From assembly GCF_009925085.1 (NCBI RefSeq), contig NZ_JAABNR010000010.1, forward strand, positions 62,001 to 126,000: 64,000 nt of DNA, written 5' to 3'. The translations under genes were made by a program, and so were the position numbers. Positions 17,422-25,619 of this stretch are shown here, piece by piece. The DNA comes from Stagnihabitans tardus. Its GTDB lineage: Bacteria > Pseudomonadota > Alphaproteobacteria > Rhodobacterales > Rhodobacteraceae. Under the pieces are notes generated by a model that made no database searches, had not been told where the DNA came from, and worked only from the letters and a program-made list of their open reading frames with translations. The number at the start of each line of letters is the position of its first letter. Positions within the stretch are counted from its first letter, which is position 1.

Positions 17422-18331
17422 TCTCGGCCTCCCGGATCGTCACGGCCATACAGGGATCGTGAAGCGCCAGGACCAGCGGCGCAAGGGGGCGCCGGGTGGT
17501 GGAAAGCGCGATTTCCAGCGCGCCGCCCGGGGCCATCAGGTGATCGGTCGGCGTGCGGCGGGTCAGGCCGGTGATGCGGCCCCCTTCGGTGGTGACCCGC
17601 AGCGCATAGGCCCCGCGTGAGGCCTGGACGGTGGCGATGCCCTCTTCGCAAAAGTCGGGGGGCAGGGCGCCGAGGCGCGCGGCCTCGAGATCGGCCATGA
17701 GCCCGATCAGCCGCCAGAAGGGCGAGCGGCCCTCGGCGGCCTCCAGCGCCTGCATGAGGGGGTGATGGGCCTGCCGCCCGGCGGGGGAGTTCTCGAAAGG
17801 GTGGTCGGTCAGGGCCTCGCGGCCCTTGGGGAAGGGCAGGGGCGGGGTCAAGGCCTCGCCCTCGTGGAAGGCCAGGGCCAGGGCGCGGGCGAGTTCCGCC
17901 AGGGGCAGGTCGGCGGCCAGGAATCGGGCGAGGTCGTCACGGGTTTGGGGGAAAGCACCGCCCCAGAGCGCCGGTGAGGCGGGCGGCGGCGGCAGGGGCC
18001 GCAGGTCCAGCGCCGCGCGCAGGGTAACGAAGAGGCGCGAGAGATGCAGGCGGATTACCTCGGCGCCGGTGTCGGGCAGGGGGGCCAGGCGAAGTGAGAG
18101 GCGGGCGGCCTGTTCCTGCGCCATGGGGCACAGGTTGAACAGCCGGGGGAGAAGGGCTGCGGCCTCCTCCGGCGTCCTGCCCGACAGGAGCCGGTCCAGC
18201 GGCAGGGCAGGCGGCAGATGGACACGGGCGCGGCCCGGTGAGAGCCAGACCTCGGCCCCCAGCGGCGCGCCGCCCCGGCCCCGGGCTTGACCCGGGGCCG
18301 GGGCGGCCAAATGCGCGTGGTCGGCGGTCAC
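17414..18331 (-). CDS. hupK: Hydrogenase assembly protein HupK
   Basis: Accessory protein for HupL maturation, 305 residues. It is a degenerate relative of the hydrogenase large subunit: the first ligand motif survives as NLCPMAQ (about residue 68) and the second as HDPCMAV near the C-terminus, so each CxxC pair has kept only one cysteine. From work on related systems this fits a scaffold that holds the Fe(CN)2CO unit during assembly under air. The N-terminus is alanine/glycine-rich; ATG 18331 overlaps the hupJ stop by four bases. Confidence 0.88.
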   Translation of the reverse strand: MTADHAHLAAPAPGQARGRGGAPLGAEVWLSPGRARVHLPPALPLDRLLSGRTPEEAAALLPRLFNLCPMAQEQAARLSLRLAPLPDTGAEVIRLHLSRLFVTLRAALDLRPLPPPPASPALWGGAFPQTRDDLARFLAADLPLAELARALALAFHEGEALTPPLPFPKGREALTDHPFENSPAGRQAHHPLMQALEAAEGRSPFWRLIGLMADLEAARLGALPPDFCEEGIATVQASRGAYALRVTTEGGRITGLTRRTPTDHLMAPGGALEIALSTTRRPLAPLVLALHDPCMAVTIREAENA

Positions 18332-19113
18332 CCCTGGCCCCCGGTCAAAAGCGCGCGGCGGGTGGGGGCGATCAGCGTCGGCACCTCGGGCGGGCTGGGC
18401 TCGGCCTCGTCTTGCGCCACTTCGGTCAGGCTGCCCTCAGCCCGGGCGCGGATTTCGGCGCTGCGGTCGGTCTCGGCGCGGTTTTCGGACTTCATCAGCT
18501 CGGACATCACCGCATGGGCGACCTCGACCGCCTGAAGCTGCGAGGTGAAATCCCCCATCGGCGAAAACAGCGCGCAGGCGAGGTAGTCGCCGGTCTGCTC
18601 GCGGGTGTTGAAGATGAACTCGTAAGCGCCCGAGGGGAAGGTCAGGGTCAGCTTCTCGCCGGGTTTCAGCGCCAGGGGCTGATCGGGGATCAGGACCAGG
18701 TTCATGAACCAGGGCGCGATGAGCACGCCCAGGGTGCCGGGAAGCTCCGGGGCCTCATGCCGACGGAAGCCCACGGCCTGGACATGCAGCGCTTGGTTCA
18801 CCATGGGCAGGTCGCGCATCTTTGCGTGGAAGATCTCGGTGAAATCGGCCACGAGCGCGCGGGTTTGCGCCTCGATGCGGGCCTCTTCGGCATTGCCGGG
18901 GTCCTCGCGGACCAGGAACTGCGCCTTGGGGGCGTTGCACCCCGGGCAGGACCAGTCGTCGGGCAGGGCGAGGAAGGGCGTGCCGGGCAGGACCTGGCGG
19001 CTGTCGTCGCCCTCGGAGGGGTCATAGGGCGTCCAGCAGATCTTGCATTCCATGATGGCGCGGGGCGAGATCTTGTCGGATGCGCCGAGGTAGCTGCCTT
19101 CGAAACTGGTCAT
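18328..19113 (-). CDS. hupJ: HupJ: rubredoxin-like domain fused to HybE-type assembly chaperone
   Basis: 261 residues in two parts. Residues 20-70 form a rubredoxin domain with two iron-binding pairs (CKICWTPYDP and CPGCNAPK). The rest resembles the HybE/HupJ hydrogenase assembly chaperones (for example GTLGVLIAPWFMNLVLIP around 127-144), followed by a charged, probably disordered tail. In rhizobia these functions are carried by separate hupI and hupJ genes. Rubredoxin-like Hup proteins are thought to protect or assist iron-sulfur assembly of HupS in air. ATG 19113 overlaps hupH by four bases. Confidence 0.88.
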   Translation of the reverse strand: MTSFEGSYLGASDKISPRAIMECKICWTPYDPSEGDDSRQVLPGTPFLALPDDWSCPGCNAPKAQFLVREDPGNAEEARIEAQTRALVADFTEIFHAKMRDLPMVNQALHVQAVGFRRHEAPELPGTLGVLIAPWFMNLVLIPDQPLALKPGEKLTLTFPSGAYEFIFNTREQTGDYLACALFSPMGDFTSQLQAVEVAHAVMSELMKSENRAETDRSAEIRARAEGSLTEVAQDEAEPSPPEVPTLIAPTRRALLTGGQG

Positions 19114-19952
19114 TTGATGGCCTCGATCACGTCCAGGATGCGGGCGGCGCTGTCATTCAGGTCCTCCAGCGCGGCAAGGGCGGTTTCGGGCGTGTCGGTG
19201 ATCTCGAATGTATCCAGGATCAGCGTGTCCATCGAGTTGTAGAACTGCACGCGCCAGAGATGCGGCAGGGAAAGCGCCGTGATCCGGCAATTGCCATAGC
19301 CGCGCGAGAGGAGGGTCAGGGCGCCTTCTCCCAGGGCTTCGGAGAGGTAGTCGAGGTCCTCGGGCGTATGGGGCAGAAGCGTCAGGTTCACCACATGCAG
19401 GCCGCCCGGCTTGTGGCGGGCCGAGCGGTCGATGAGCTCTGCCAGGATCGAGGGGCCATTGGCCAGGCCCGGCAGGCGCTTGGCGAGCACCCCTACGGCG
19501 GGCTTGTGCGGGATATGGGCGCGGGAAAGCGCGAGGCGCGGCAGCGGCGCGACCTCGACCCGGTCGATGGCGGGTGTCGTGGGCGTGGCAGCGGCCACCA
19601 GCATCCAGACCCCCGCGAAGACGCTTTCCTGCACCAGGATCGCGGGCAACCCGCGCAGCTTCATCGAGACCTCGCCCGAGCCGAGCGCATCGGCCATGAT
19701 CCGGCGGGCGGGGGGCGAGAGGGGGGAGAGGTCGAACTCCGCCCCCGGGCCGCCCTGGGCCGCGATGGCGCAGGCGGCGGAGATTTCGGCCAGCAGGGCC
19801 AGGGCCTCGGCCATGCCCTCTTCGGCGACTTCGGGGATATGGGGGGAATAGGTCCGCATGCCCGACGGCATGGGCATGTATTGCAGCTCGCCCTCGGGGT
19901 CGGGTTGGCTGCCGGGGCCGAAGCCCGTGGGGGGGAGGGTAAAGGGGGTCAT
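19110..19952 (-). CDS. hupH: Hydrogenase expression/formation protein HupH (HyaF family)
   Basis: 280-residue cytoplasmic accessory protein, recognised by the tyrosine/proline-rich N-terminal region (LQYMPMPSGMRTYSPHIPE near residue 24) and by its place between hupG and hupJ. HyaF/HupH proteins are linked with maturation of the small subunit and its iron-sulfur clusters; the exact activity is not settled. It overlaps both neighbours by four bases. Confidence 0.88.
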   Translation of the reverse strand: MTPFTLPPTGFGPGSQPDPEGELQYMPMPSGMRTYSPHIPEVAEEGMAEALALLAEISAACAIAAQGGPGAEFDLSPLSPPARRIMADALGSGEVSMKLRGLPAILVQESVFAGVWMLVAAATPTTPAIDRVEVAPLPRLALSRAHIPHKPAVGVLAKRLPGLANGPSILAELIDRSARHKPGGLHVVNLTLLPHTPEDLDYLSEALGEGALTLLSRGYGNCRITALSLPHLWRVQFYNSMDTLILDTFEITDTPETALAALEDLNDSAARILDVIEAIK

Positions 19953-20362
19953 GCGCGGGATCCCAGGAGGAAGGTGATGCGGCCAAGGTAATCGGACCAG
20001 TCGCGGACCTTTTCGATGGCGCCGAGATATTGGCCCTCGCGGAAGAAGAGGAAGCCCGGGGTTTTCAGGGCGCGGGTTTCCTCGCGCAGGCGGGCCTCGA
20101 TGGCGTCATCCACGACGGCGCAGTCGAAGGCGCGCTGGAAGGCGATGACGAGCTCGGGGAGGATGACGGCGGCGTCCAGGGTTTCCAGGTTGCGGCGCGG
20201 ATCGCCGGGGACGAAGAGGCAATGCGCCCCGGGCCTTTGGGTGAACTCTGCGATGTCATGGGCAGAGTGCAGGCGGGGATAGCCGAATTCGGTCTCCAGC
20301 CTGGCGATGAGGGGATGGGTGGCGCTGGCCTTGGGGAGCGTGTCGGGGGCGAGGTCATGCAT
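19949..20362 (-). CDS. hupG: Hydrogenase assembly protein HupG (HyaE family, thioredoxin-like fold)
   Basis: 137-residue protein of the HyaE/HupG family. The family has a thioredoxin fold without the redox CxxC; here too no CxxC is present (the cysteines are isolated, in GAHCLFVPGD and FDCAVV). HyaE binds the Tat signal of the small subunit in E. coli and may proof-read export. Start ATG 20362 overlaps the hupF stop by one base (TGATG). Confidence 0.86.
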   Translation of the reverse strand: MHDLAPDTLPKASATHPLIARLETEFGYPRLHSAHDIAEFTQRPGAHCLFVPGDPRRNLETLDAAVILPELVIAFQRAFDCAVVDDAIEARLREETRALKTPGFLFFREGQYLGAIEKVRDWSDYLGRITFLLGSRA

Positions 20363-20670
20363 CAGGCGGTCTCCTGTCCGGCGGCGAGGGCCGCTTGCAG
20401 ATGGGGGGGGAGCTCAGGCGGGCGGTCGAGATCGGCAAAGGCTGCGGCGCCGGTGCCGCCCGCCATGATGTCGGCGAGGCCCTGGAGCGCATCGGCGATC
20501 AGGGCGGCCTGGGCCTCGGTGATGACCTCACGCGAGGTGCCGAGGAAGGTGAGGAGCCAGTCGCCGGGAAGCGCCTCGGGGGTGAGGGTCAGGTCGATGG
20601 CCTCGCCGGTCTCGGTCAGGCCGAGGATGCCCTGGACGGAGGCGAGGCGATGGGGGATGCCGAGGCACAT
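20362..20670 (-). CDS. hupF: Hydrogenase-specific HypC-like chaperone HupF
   Basis: 102 residues beginning MCLGIPHRL, so it carries the same essential Cys2 as HypC. In rhizobia HupF stabilises HupL during assembly when oxygen is present. The in-frame open stretch continues upstream through a repeat array, but Cys2 must be near the N-terminus, so ATG 20670 is chosen. The 223 bp between hupD and hupF is the only large gap in this operon and is filled by the 13-bp repeat array. Confidence 0.93.
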   Translation of the reverse strand: MCLGIPHRLASVQGILGLTETGEAIDLTLTPEALPGDWLLTFLGTSREVITEAQAALIADALQGLADIMAGGTGAAAFADLDRPPELPPHLQAALAAGQETA

Positions 20671-20687
20671 CAGCGGGGTCCTTTCGG

Positions 20688-20867
20688 GCTCTGCCGACTG
20701 CGCCGGGGGGATTGGGCGAGGGGGCGGGGCCCTGCCGACTTTGGGTTGCGGCCCTGCCGACTGCGCCGTGGCGCTGGGGCGATGGAGTTGGGCCCTGCCG
20801 ACTGCGAGGCCAGGCTCTGCCGACTGGACCGCCTGGTGCATGATTGGGGCTTGGGCCCTGCCGACTG
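20688..20867. repeat. Phased array of six 13-bp motifs (GYCCTGCCGACTG-type) between hupD and hupF
   Basis: Six copies of GCCCTGCCGACTG or GCTCTGCCGACTG begin at 20688, 20729 (last base T), 20751, 20792, 20814 and 20855. Start-to-start steps alternate 41, 22, 41, 22, 41, so a 63-bp unit with two motifs is repeated three times, with poorly conserved filler. Steps of 22, 41 and 63 bp are close to 2, 4 and 6 helix turns, placing all motifs on one DNA face. The same motif occurs at 38.4-38.5 kb and 39.6 kb. Confidence 0.9.
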
Positions 20868-20893
20868 GGGGCACAGGGAGGCGGCGCGGGCCA

Positions 20894-21505
20894 TCAGGCG
20901 GGCTCCACGGAGGTGGGGAAGAAGCGGGCGTCGCCGATGCGGCAGGCCTCGGCCTCGGAGGGGCGGCCGGTTTCATAGGCGGCGCGGCGGATCGAGGCAT
21001 CGGCGAGGTCGTCGGTCGCGGTGCGGCCCGGGGTGACCGTGATGCCCCAGCGGGCGAGGACGGCCAGGGCCATGGCGATGGCCTCGGGGATGCGGGCGGC
21101 GGTTTCGGGGCGCAATCCGCCGCCGAAATCCTCGAGCTCCACCGGTTGGCAGCCGATCAGCACCATGCGGGGCGGGCAGCGGTCCAAAAGCTTCGCCGTC
21201 GCCACCACGTCCTGAAACCCGGTCTGGTGCAGGCTCATCTTCTTGGCCCCCATGAAGGCCGGGACCTCGTCGCCCTCGATCAGCCGCAGCGTGCCGGGCG
21301 GCAGGCCATAGTCGATGGCATCGAAGACCACCATGGCCTCGGCCTCTTCGAGGAAGGGCAGGAGGTAAAGCCCCTGGGTGCCGCCATCGAGGAGGCGGAC
21401 GTTGTCGGGCATGGAATGGCTCTCGGCCAGGGCCTCGACGCAGCGCGGGCCGAAGCCCTCGTCGGCCCAAAGGACATTTCCGATCCCGAGGATCAATACG
21501 CGCAT
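20894..21505 (-). CDS. hupD: Hydrogenase maturation endopeptidase HupD
   Basis: Removes the C-terminal extension of HupL after nickel insertion. The 203-residue protein begins MRVLILGIGNVLWADEGFG, the signature of the HyaD/HupD protease family, with nickel-sensing residues expected at Glu16/Asp (ADEGFG) , Asp in VFDAIDYG and His in MSLHQTGF. ATG 21505 gives the family length; the open frame upstream is not protein-like. It is the first gene of the minus-strand block and is divergent from hupT. Confidence 0.95.
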   Translation of the reverse strand: MRVLILGIGNVLWADEGFGPRCVEALAESHSMPDNVRLLDGGTQGLYLLPFLEEAEAMVVFDAIDYGLPPGTLRLIEGDEVPAFMGAKKMSLHQTGFQDVVATAKLLDRCPPRMVLIGCQPVELEDFGGGLRPETAARIPEAIAMALAVLARWGITVTPGRTATDDLADASIRRAAYETGRPSEAEACRIGDARFFPTSVEPA

Positions 21506-21782
21506 GGTTCCCCCCCCCTTTTCGGGCGTGCCGTTTCCGGTTCTTGGCCCCAGTGGAAGGGAAATTTGCAGGGCTTGGCAGGGGGAATGTCGATTCGACG
21601 GGCATTGGGCCAAGTGACGGGGCGGCAAGGGAAATTGCCAGGGCGCGGGGTATGGGGATGGAAAGCTTGTTTCCACTATTGGCGGCCGCCCGTCTTCCCG
21701 CTTTCCACTTCGCCCCGACAATCCCCCTCCCCCGCCGTTTTTCCGCTTGGAACCCCGCGCGCATCGGCCCTAACATCGCCCC
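21506..21782. promoter_or_regulatory. Divergent control region between hupD and hupT
   Basis: 277 bp must contain start sites for both hydrogenase blocks. It holds an 18-bp imperfect direct repeat (21557-21574 and 21627-21644; 16 of 18 bases agree: aagggaaat, then tgcagggc or gccagggc types), an inverted repeat TGGAAA-N5-TTTCCA (21659-21675), arms GGCAA-N6-TTGCC (21624-21639), and the palindrome TTGGGCCAA (21605-21613). No clear R. capsulatus-type HupR site (TTG-N5-CAA) was found. Promoter elements could not be assigned with confidence. Confidence 0.5.
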
Positions 21783-23084
21783 ATGCCCATCCTGCCCCCA
21801 CCCCATCCCGAGCTCTCTGCCCGCCCGCATTTCACCGATGATGCCTGGGTCGAGGTCCTGTCGGCGGTCGACCGGACCTATGCCGACCTTGTGGGCTACC
21901 AGGAGCAGCTGGAGCGCCAGAACGCCGAGCTTCTGGAGATGCGGACCTTCCTGACCGCGATCCTGGGCTCGGTCTCGGATGTGCTGATCGTGGCGGACAA
22001 GCAGGGGGTCGTGGCCGAGGTCTCGCAGTCCTTGGACCAGACCTGGGGCGGGGCGGAGGCCAGGGGGCGCCCAGTGGCCGAGGTCTTTGCCGCCGAGGAT
22101 CGGGCGCTGCTTCTGGCCCTGATGCAGAAGGTGCGTGACGCGCGCCGCGCCCATGCGGTCGAGGTGCGGCTGGCGGTGGGGGAGCCCCTGGACCTGTCCA
22201 TCGCGCCCCGGGTGAACGACCAGGGCAGGGTCGATGGCTTTGTCCTGACCGGGCGGCCCCTGGGGGCGCTCCGCCAGGCCTATGCCGAGCTGACCCAAAG
22301 CCATGACGCGCTGAAGGAGACCCAGGCGCAGTTGGTGCGCAACGAAAAGCTCGCCTCGCTGGGGCGGCTTTTGGCGGGGGTGGCGCATGAGCTGAACAAC
22401 CCGATCAGCTTCGTCTATGCCAATGCCCATGCCCTGGAGCGCTATTCGGCCAAGTTCGAGACCTATTTCGCCCGCGTGCAAGAGGGCGCCAGCCGCGAGG
22501 AGCTGATCCAGCTTCGCGCCAGTCTGAAGCTGGATCGCGAGGTGCAGAACCTGCGCGAGGCGATCCGGGGCGCCAAGGACGGCGCCGAACGGGTGCGCGA
22601 CATCGTCGAGGACCTGCGCAGGCTCTCCTCGGACGGGTCGGGCGAGATGGTGGAGTTCGACCTGGCGGAAGTGGCGCGGATCGCGGCCTCCTGGGTCTTG
22701 CGCGGGATGAAGCAGCCGGTGGAGTTGCAGGCCGAGCTTGCGCCCGTCAAGGTGCGGGGGAGGCCGGGCCATGTGCAGCAGGTGGTGATGAACCTGGTGC
22801 AGAATGCGGTGGATGCCATGGGTTCGGGGGTGATCCGCATGGGCCTGAGGGCCGAGGGCGGCATGGCGGTGCTCCGCGTGGCCGACGAGGGGCCGGGCGT
22901 GCCCGAGGCGCTGCGGGCCTCGATCTTCGATCCTTTCTTCACGACCAAGCCCGTGGGGCGCGGCACGGGGCTTGGCCTCTCGATCAGCCACAAGATCGCC
23001 GAGGAACATGGCGGCAGCCTGACCCTGGCCGATACGGCGACCGGGGCGGAGTTCCTTTTGTCCCTGCCCTTGGAGGCATCATGA
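21783..23084 (+). CDS. hupT: Hydrogenase sensor histidine kinase HupT
   Basis: Cytosolic histidine kinase that phosphorylates HupR when H2 is absent and is controlled by the HupUV sensor. The 433 residues have a short coiled N-terminus, a PAS domain (about 55-160), the H-box GVAHELNNP with His202, an N-box (NLVQNAVDAMG) and G boxes (DEGPGVPE, GRGTGLGLS). No membrane segment is present, in line with sensing through HupUV. It overlaps hupU by four bases. Confidence 0.93.
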   Translation: MPILPPPHPELSARPHFTDDAWVEVLSAVDRTYADLVGYQEQLERQNAELLEMRTFLTAILGSVSDVLIVADKQGVVAEVSQSLDQTWGGAEARGRPVAEVFAAEDRALLLALMQKVRDARRAHAVEVRLAVGEPLDLSIAPRVNDQGRVDGFVLTGRPLGALRQAYAELTQSHDALKETQAQLVRNEKLASLGRLLAGVAHELNNPISFVYANAHALERYSAKFETYFARVQEGASREELIQLRASLKLDREVQNLREAIRGAKDGAERVRDIVEDLRRLSSDGSGEMVEFDLAEVARIAASWVLRGMKQPVELQAELAPVKVRGRPGHVQQVVMNLVQNAVDAMGSGVIRMGLRAEGGMAVLRVADEGPGVPEALRASIFDPFFTTKPVGRGTGLGLSISHKIAEEHGGSLTLADTATGAEFLLSLPLEAS

Positions 23085-24037
23085 ACCTGATCTGGCTCCA
23101 GGCCTCGGGCTGCGGCGGCTGCACCATGTCTTTGCTTTGCGCCGAAAGCCCCGGCGCGCTGGAGATGCTGGAGGATGCGGGCATAAGGCTGTTGTGGCAT
23201 CCGGCCCTGTCGGTGGAAACCGGGGAGGAGGCGCGCAAGATCCTGGAGGATGCGGCGGAGGGGCGGGTTCCCTTGGATATCCTCTGTGTCGAGGGCGCGG
23301 TGGCACGGGGGCCGGGTGGCTCGGGGCGGTTCCAGATGCTCTCGGGGACGGGGCTGTCGATGATGGCCTGGGTGCAGCGGCTTTCCGCCCGGGCGCGGCA
23401 TGTGGTGGCCGTTGGGACCTGCGCGGCCTATGGCGGGGTGACGGCGGCGGGGGGCAATCCGACCGATGCCGTGGGCCTGGCCTATGACGGGGCGCGCGAG
23501 GGCGGGGTCCTCGACCGCCCCGTCGTCAACATCGCGGGCTGCCCGACCCATCCGGGCTGGGTGACCGAGACGCTGTCGATGCTGGCGGGGGGCGAGGTCG
23601 TCGAGCTCGATGGCCTTGGCCGGCCGCGGTTCTATGCCGATCACCTGGTCCACCATGGCTGTCCCAAGAACGAGTTCTACGAATACAAGGCCTCGGCCCG
23701 CGACCTGTCGGAAATCGGCTGCATGATGGAGAACCTGGGTTGCATCGGCACCCAGGCCGTAGGGGATTGCAACATAAGGCCCTGGAACGGGGAAGGCTCC
23801 TGCACGCGGGGCGGATACCCTTGCATCTCTTGCACGAGCCCGGGGTTCGAGGACCCTTCCCATGCCTTCGTGGAAACGCCCAAGATCGCGGGCATCCCGG
23901 TGGGGCTGCCGACCGACATGCCCAAGGCCTGGTTCATGGCCCTGGCCTCGCTCTCCAAGGCCGCGACGCCTGCCAGGATCGGCACCAATGCGCGGGCCGA
24001 CCGGGTGGTCGTGCCGCCAACCCTGAGGAAGAAATGA
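23081..24037 (+). CDS. hupU: Regulatory (H2-sensing) hydrogenase small subunit HupU
   Basis: 318-residue iron-sulfur subunit of the cytoplasmic H2 sensor. It starts directly at the cluster motif (ASGCGGCTMS, Cys11/Cys14) and has no twin-arginine signal peptide or C-terminal membrane anchor, unlike HupS. Further cluster ligands are visible in GTCAAYGG, AGCPTHP, HHGCPKNEFYE and the C-terminal CSCTRGG/YPCISC region (written here as SCTRGG and CISC). Overlaps of four bases with hupT and hupV show a coupled sensor operon. Confidence 0.94.
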   Translation: MNLIWLQASGCGGCTMSLLCAESPGALEMLEDAGIRLLWHPALSVETGEEARKILEDAAEGRVPLDILCVEGAVARGPGGSGRFQMLSGTGLSMMAWVQRLSARARHVVAVGTCAAYGGVTAAGGNPTDAVGLAYDGAREGGVLDRPVVNIAGCPTHPGWVTETLSMLAGGEVVELDGLGRPRFYADHLVHHGCPKNEFYEYKASARDLSEIGCMMENLGCIGTQAVGDCNIRPWNGEGSCTRGGYPCISCTSPGFEDPSHAFVETPKIAGIPVGLPTDMPKAWFMALASLSKAATPARIGTNARADRVVVPPTLRKK

Positions 24038-25428
24038 AGCTGGTTGTCGGGCCCTTCAACCGGGTCGAGGGCGACCTCGAGGTCACGCTGGAGGCCGAGG
24101 ACGGCGTGGTGACCGAGGCGCGGGTCAATGCGCCCTTGTATCGCGGCTTCGAGGTGATGTTGCAGGGCCGCGATCCCCGCGACGCGCTGGTCATCACGCC
24201 GCGCATCTGCGGGATATGCAGCATCTCCCAGTCGGCGGCGGCGGCGAGCGCTTTGGGGGCGGCTATGGGGCTTGCCCCCACGCCTGCGGGGGCCGATATG
24301 GCCGCGCTGATCCATGCGGCCGAGAATGCCGCCGATCACCTGACGCATTTCCACCTGTTCTTCATGCCCGATTTCGCGCGGCCCGATTATGCCGGGCGGC
24401 CCTGGCATGGCCGTGTGGTCGAGCGCTTCACCGCGATGGAGGGTTCGGCCCAGCGGCAGGCCATCACGGCACGGGCCGAGCTTTTGCATGTCATGGGGCT
24501 TTTGGCGGGGAAATGGCCCCATACCCTGGCGATCCAGCCGGGCGGGGTGACCAAGGCTCCGGGCGCGCGGGAGAAAGCGCGGCTGACGGCGACGCTGCGC
24601 GCCTTTCGCCGCTATCTGGAGGGCGTGCTCTTCGGCGGGCCGCTGGAGGAGTTCATCGGCCTCAGCGATGTCCCTTCGCTGATGTCCTGGGGGCGGGGCG
24701 ATGTCGGGCTCTTTCTGACCCTGGCTGCGGATCTTGGGCTGATGGACCTCGGGCGCGGTTCGGGGCGTTACCTCAGCTTCGGCGCCTATCGCCGGGAGCG
24801 CGGTCCGTTCTTTGCCTCGGGGCTTTGGGAGGGCGGCGCGCAGGTCTTCGACCCCGGCGCCATTGTCGAGGACCTCAGCCATTCCTGGATGGAGGGGGAG
24901 GCCGCGCATCCCTACGACGGACGGACCGAGCCCGATCCGCAGATGGCTTCGGGCTATTCCTGGTGCAAGGCGCCAAGGCTTGGCGGGCGGCCGGTCGAGG
25001 TGGGGGCCTTGGCGCGGATGGTGGTGGATGGCCATGCCCTGGGGTTGGAGATGGCGGGGGGCGGGGTTCTCGCACGGGTGGCGGGGCGGCTTCTGGAGCT
25101 CGCCCGGACGCAGGTGCTGATGGAAGAGCTGGTCGCGGGCATCGTCCCGGGGGCGGAGTATATGGCGCGGGGGGGGATGCCATCGGAGGGGCGCGGGGCG
25201 GGGCTGGTCGAGGCGGCGCGGGGGGCGCTCGGCCATTGGATAAGGATCGAGAAGGGGCGGATCGCGGGCTATCAGATCATCGCGCCGACGACCTGGAACT
25301 TCTCGCCCCGGGATGCGGGGGGCGTGCCGGGGCCGTTGGAGGCGGCCTTGGTGGGGGCAAAGCCGGGGGTGGAGGTGCAGCATGTGGTCAGGTCCTTCGA
25401 TCCCTGCATGGTCTGCACGGTGCATTGA
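24034..25428 (+). CDS. hupV: Regulatory (H2-sensing) hydrogenase large subunit HupV
   Basis: 464-residue nickel-iron subunit of the H2 sensor. The ATG at 24034 overlaps the hupU stop. Active-site ligands lie in RICGICS (about residue 58) and in the C-terminal DPCMVCTVH. The protein ends exactly at that histidine, so it has no cleavable extension; this is typical of regulatory hydrogenases and means HupD is not needed for it. Compare HupL, which has 15 residues beyond the histidine. Confidence 0.95.
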   Translation: MKLVVGPFNRVEGDLEVTLEAEDGVVTEARVNAPLYRGFEVMLQGRDPRDALVITPRICGICSISQSAAAASALGAAMGLAPTPAGADMAALIHAAENAADHLTHFHLFFMPDFARPDYAGRPWHGRVVERFTAMEGSAQRQAITARAELLHVMGLLAGKWPHTLAIQPGGVTKAPGAREKARLTATLRAFRRYLEGVLFGGPLEEFIGLSDVPSLMSWGRGDVGLFLTLAADLGLMDLGRGSGRYLSFGAYRRERGPFFASGLWEGGAQVFDPGAIVEDLSHSWMEGEAAHPYDGRTEPDPQMASGYSWCKAPRLGGRPVEVGALARMVVDGHALGLEMAGGGVLARVAGRLLELARTQVLMEELVAGIVPGAEYMARGGMPSEGRGAGLVEAARGALGHWIRIEKGRIAGYQIIAPTTWNFSPRDAGGVPGPLEAALVGAKPGVEVQHVVRSFDPCMVCTVH

Positions 25429-25454
25429 GGTCGCTTGGGGCGTTGAGGTCGCAT

Positions 25455-25504
25455 GGGGGCGCTGCCCCCAAACCCCCGGAGATATTTGAGCCAAATTGAA
25501 AGCC
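25455..25504 (+). repeat. Dispersed palindromic element, copy D, with GC hairpin
   Basis: Hairpin GGGGGC-GCT-GCCCCC (25455-25469) followed by the conserved block (25473-25504), whose core at 25484-25496 reads ATTTGAGCCAAAT with one change from the palindrome. It lies 26 bp after the hupV stop. Confidence 0.85.
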
Positions 25505-25561
25505 ATGAGGGGTCGGCGCATCGGGGGCGGGTGAAGGGGCGGGTGAGGGGGGCGAAGTGCT

Positions 25562-25607
25562 GGGGGGTGACCCCCTCACCCCCGGGGGATTTGTGACCAG
25601 ATGAAGG
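25562..25607 (+). repeat. Degenerate member of the palindromic element family, copy E
   Basis: Hairpin GGGGG-TGA-CCCCC (25563-25575), then CCCCCGGGGGATTTGTGACC and AGATGAAGGGG, which keeps the layout (hairpin, CCCCGG block, ATTT, GAA) but not the core palindrome. Its 3' edge merges with the hypF ribosome-binding site. Confidence 0.6.
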
Positions 25608-25619
25608 GGAGGCGGCGCT

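Noticed and set aside
20688-20867. CRISPR-like array
   Set aside because: The repeat is only 13 bp, spacings alternate 22 and 41 bp, spacers are GC-rich filler and no cas gene is present.
20671-21000. N-terminal extension of HupF through the motif array
   Set aside because: HupF needs Cys2 near the N-terminus (MCLGIP); the extension is a repetitive proline/alanine sequence without family likeness.
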